Shown piece by piece: positions 61,370-64,000 of a stretch of DNA of 64,000 nt. Position 1 is the first letter of the stretch. Each line of letters begins with the position of its first letter. The stretch covers positions 9,828,849 through 9,892,848 of the forward strand of contig JASSKH010000005.1 in the NCBI GenBank assembly GCA_031763025.1, read 5' to 3'. The translations under genes and the position numbers were made by a program. Origin of the DNA: Macrocystis pyrifera (taxonomy: Eukaryota; Sar; Phaeophyceae; Laminariales; Laminariaceae). Below the pieces are notes generated by a model. The model searched no databases. It was not told the origin of the DNA and saw only the letters and a list, made by a program, of their open reading frames with translations.

Positions 61370-62580
61370 TTTTGGATTGCTGCTGCTGCTGCCGCTGCGC
61401 TCGGCCTACGCATGCCACAACGCCGGCGAGGTCCGCTCCGCCGCCGCCGCGGCCGCTGCTGCCGCTGCTCGCTGCTGCCGCTGCTGCTGCCGTGCTGCTT
61501 TGCTGCCGCGGTATGGTGAAATCGAAATGCCACACGAGCTGTCATGGTGGCGCTCTCTACAAGCAAGGCTGTACGAGCAGGAGTACGAGTGCGAGTGCGA
61601 GTCCTTTGTTAGGGACGACACATCCTCCACGTTGTCACCAAGCGGGCAAAAGCGTGTACCGTAGCAGCGCCGCTGGCACAATCCAACGCCGCTCGTGCGC
61701 ACTATACTCCAGCTACACCTCTCGAGCCTCCGTGCTCCCAGCGGTTGTCGTGATGCGTACAGCCACAAGCAGCGTGGTGGCATGGAAGATGTTCGGTGTT
61801 TTGACCCTTTGAGATGCGTTCTGCGTCTCGGGATAATGCTCGGTGCGTGTAGGCCAATGAAACAGAGAGCCAGGAGTTACCACAACTTTTGATGAAATCC
61901 TGACTTCGCTAAGGTACTTTTTTGCCGTTTTTCCAAAAAGTTACCTAAAACATTTACCTCGGGAGATTTTTTGGAGAAGTAGAAGTAAAAAAAAAGATTC
62001 GCAAACGCTTTATTTTTGATAAAAAATAATCTTGCAGCAACGGCAGCACTGTTGCAGGACCAAACGAGCCGAACAGAAGAAGTCGTGCAAGCAGCGGTAC
62101 CTACCTGCAGCAGCAGCACCAAGCACCAACAGGCAGAAAAGTGCGATCTATCTTGCGCTCCTCGACACTCGCTGTGCAAGCAAGCAACGCCGCCACAACG
62201 AGAAGACCGCCCTCCTTCTTCGTCGTCGTCCTCTCTGCCCGAAAATGGGTCGTAGCGGCGAAGATGAGGGGCGTGGCGGCAAGGGTGCACGCGCTTGCAG
62301 CGACAGCAGCAGCAACAATAGCAGTAGCAGCAGCCGCAAGCAGCAGTAGCGCCTGCAACAGCGCTTCCAGCAGCGCTTGCTTGAGGCGACTCTCTTGCTT
62401 GCAGCAGCGCTCGCTTGCAGCCGCCCTTGCTTGTGCACTGCGGCAGCAGCGCTCTCGCTTGCAGCAGCGCTTTTGTTTGCAGCAGCGCCTGCTCACCGCA
62501 GTGCTTGCGGCAACAGCACTGCAGCAAGCAAGCACACACTTACGTGCAGCAGCACACTACATGTAGTAGTAGCAGTAGTC
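61370..62580. repeat. CAG/CTG and GCTTGCAGCAGC-rich low-complexity DNA
   Basis: Two blocks, 61370-61510 and 62280-62540, consist largely of CTG/CCG and CAG units. In the second a 20-30-base unit around CTTGCAGCAGCGCT repeats several times. Long open frames here on both strands (Ala, Cys, Gln, Leu-rich) are by-products of the repeats. Between the blocks (61511-62280) I see no gene. Confidence 0.65.
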
Positions 62581-62830
62581 CGTGACGTGTAGCAGCAACT
62601 GCACCAACACCCGTCTGCTGCGGCAGCAGGCGGCAGAGGCATGCAGCATCAGCGGTAGCAGTTCTTCTCGCAAAACCCCGCAGGTAGCAGACATGGTCCG
62701 AGACCACTCTCGGGGCGAGCTTGGCCAATCCAAAGCGCCCGGAGAGTTTTCGGCGAACATAATGCAGCGGTCGAATCTCATGTCACACAAATATGGCTCT
62801 AGCATAATATGCTATCCCCAAAATGCGTAA

Positions 62831-63765
62831 CTAGGGTGTTTGCGAAAGGACCGATTATGGCCGAGTCGAGAACCACAGGCTATTCAGCTAAACCCAAACA
62901 TAATCGGTTATGACACTGCTTGCGAGAATCCTAAACGATCATTTCGGTCTTGAACTGGAAATACAGTTCTAGGAATTTAAAATACAGCAACAATTGGCAA
63001 ATAACGAAATGAAAGTACGAAAAATGGAACACCAACGGCTTCGTGCGAGATGCTGCTCGCTGCTGCTGTTGCTGCGTGTCTCGCTGCGTGTGTGTGTGCT
63101 GTGTGCTCTATGGCAGTCATGCGAAGAGTGCCAGTCGATGCGACCGAGGCCCGTTGTGCAGTGCGTGTGCGTAGGCGTGCCGTGGGTGTGCGTGTGGTGC
63201 GGTAACACGCCCCGGAGCCCAGAGTACCGCTACTTTGTTGCCGCCGCAGGAACAAGCAGCACAGCAGAGCAACAGTTTCAGCAGCAGTCCACAACGCACA
63301 CGGCGCCGTCAACGAGGTTGAAGCTGCACCCTGCCAGCCCTCCGCCGCATACGGCCGCATGACTTTGCCGGCCTTTGCGAAGGCCTCGCGTTGACACGGA
63401 CTCGCCAAATTGGCCGTGCGGTTGGTTAGATAGCTTTGTGGTGTGAGGCAACCCGTGTGTCATGCCTCCCTTCTTCTGGCCGCTGGGGTTCGCTGTGCGT
63501 ATGAGCACGTGACGTAGACGATTATGGTTTCTTGCTAAATACGGTGTTTTCATTCGCCCGGGGCAACTCGGGGTTATCCTGGCCAATAAATTGATGATCC
63601 TAATCGAAACTCAAGAAGCCAAACCCAATCCGAAATATTTACGAAGATATGGGCCATATCAGCCTATTTTGGGTCCTTATTTTGGGAAGTTGATTATTTT
63701 TTGGGATCGGGAGAATAGAAATAAGCCGAACCAAACTATAAGCTGAACTTTGCAAACACCATACT
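62831..63765. mobile_element. Candidate inverted-repeat element (GGTGTTTGCGAA ends), weak
   Basis: TAGGGTGTTTGCGAAAGG near 62831 and, inverted, CTTTGCAAACACCATA near 63750 form imperfect termini of about 15 bases. Related GTGTTTGCGA words occur at 60220 and 60292. The interior has no recognised protein. The rest of the window to 64000 shows nothing more. Confidence 0.3.
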
Positions 63766-64000
63766 TCGTCATTTTTGTGCCAATTTGATTAGGCTTTTAG
63801 ATTAGTCGTCGGTAACGGGGGAAAAAGAAGATGAGCAAAATTCGTAATGTTTTTGTTTTGCGCAGACGCTCTATTGCGACGCTGCTGTACATTATAGGAA
63901 GCACTCTGGAAGGCCCTTTTAGAAGTCGCTGGGTTTTTGGGGACAAAAACATGCTCGGAAATAGTGTGGAACTATTACGGTAACTCGTTTCTGAATCGCT

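Noticed and set aside
61877-62539. 220-residue minus-strand frame rich in Cys, Ala, Leu and Gln
   Set aside because: Created by CAG/CTG-type repeats; every frame on both strands is open and repetitive.

Overview
The window looks like nuclear DNA of an intron-rich, moderately GC-rich eukaryote. A brown alga or related stramenopile is my best guess. The reasons are the many phase-consistent GT-AG introns of 0.2 to 8 kb, GC-rich exons with Gly/Ser/Ala-rich inserts, heavy transposon load inside introns, and long mononucleotide tracts. No bacterial operon structure is present. The species cannot be fixed from the sequence alone.

One gene dominates. From about 374 to 46127 on the + strand lies most of a VPS13-type bridge-like lipid transfer protein gene, cut off at its 5' end by the window edge. 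I placed about 40 exons by combining family motifs, splice sites and codon phase. They cover part of the lipid-transfer rod, all six repeats of the adaptor-binding (VAB) domain each with its conserved Asn, the C-terminal ATG2-like helical region, and the terminal PH-like domain. Three single-base frame breaks fall exactly in homopolymer runs (A10, G10, C7), and two other stretches change frame without an obvious cause. Draft-assembly indels are likelier than a dead gene, because splice sites and motifs are otherwise intact.

The introns hold the accessory content. An 8.1 kb intron (7038-15132) carries two identical tRNA-Leu(CAG) genes, a 3.0 kb element with long GC-rich inverted termini, pieces of a C-tailed LINE, a dispersed repeat with the same C-rich tail and an 82-base C tract. 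Other introns carry a nested MITE (4580-4796), a large foldback (28083-28247), the inverted partner of the C-tailed repeat (29686-30562) and a CCATA-rich tandem region (42370-43000).

Downstream of VPS13 (46128-64000) is a transposon-rich, mostly gene-poor stretch. It has a fossil Ty3/gypsy remnant between short direct repeats (48736-50221), a tandem-repeat array (50222-50765), and a decayed APE-type LINE (about 51590-58446). Inserted into the LINE's 3' coding end is a small LTR element without recognisable gag or pol (56145-58070), whose primer-binding site extends into a near-complete complement of tRNA-His(GTG). Beyond lie palindromic TACCAGGTA clusters, two candidate inverted-repeat elements and CAG/CTG-rich DNA. 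Two short open frames (46320-46692 and 59353-59691) might be exons of unrecognised genes.
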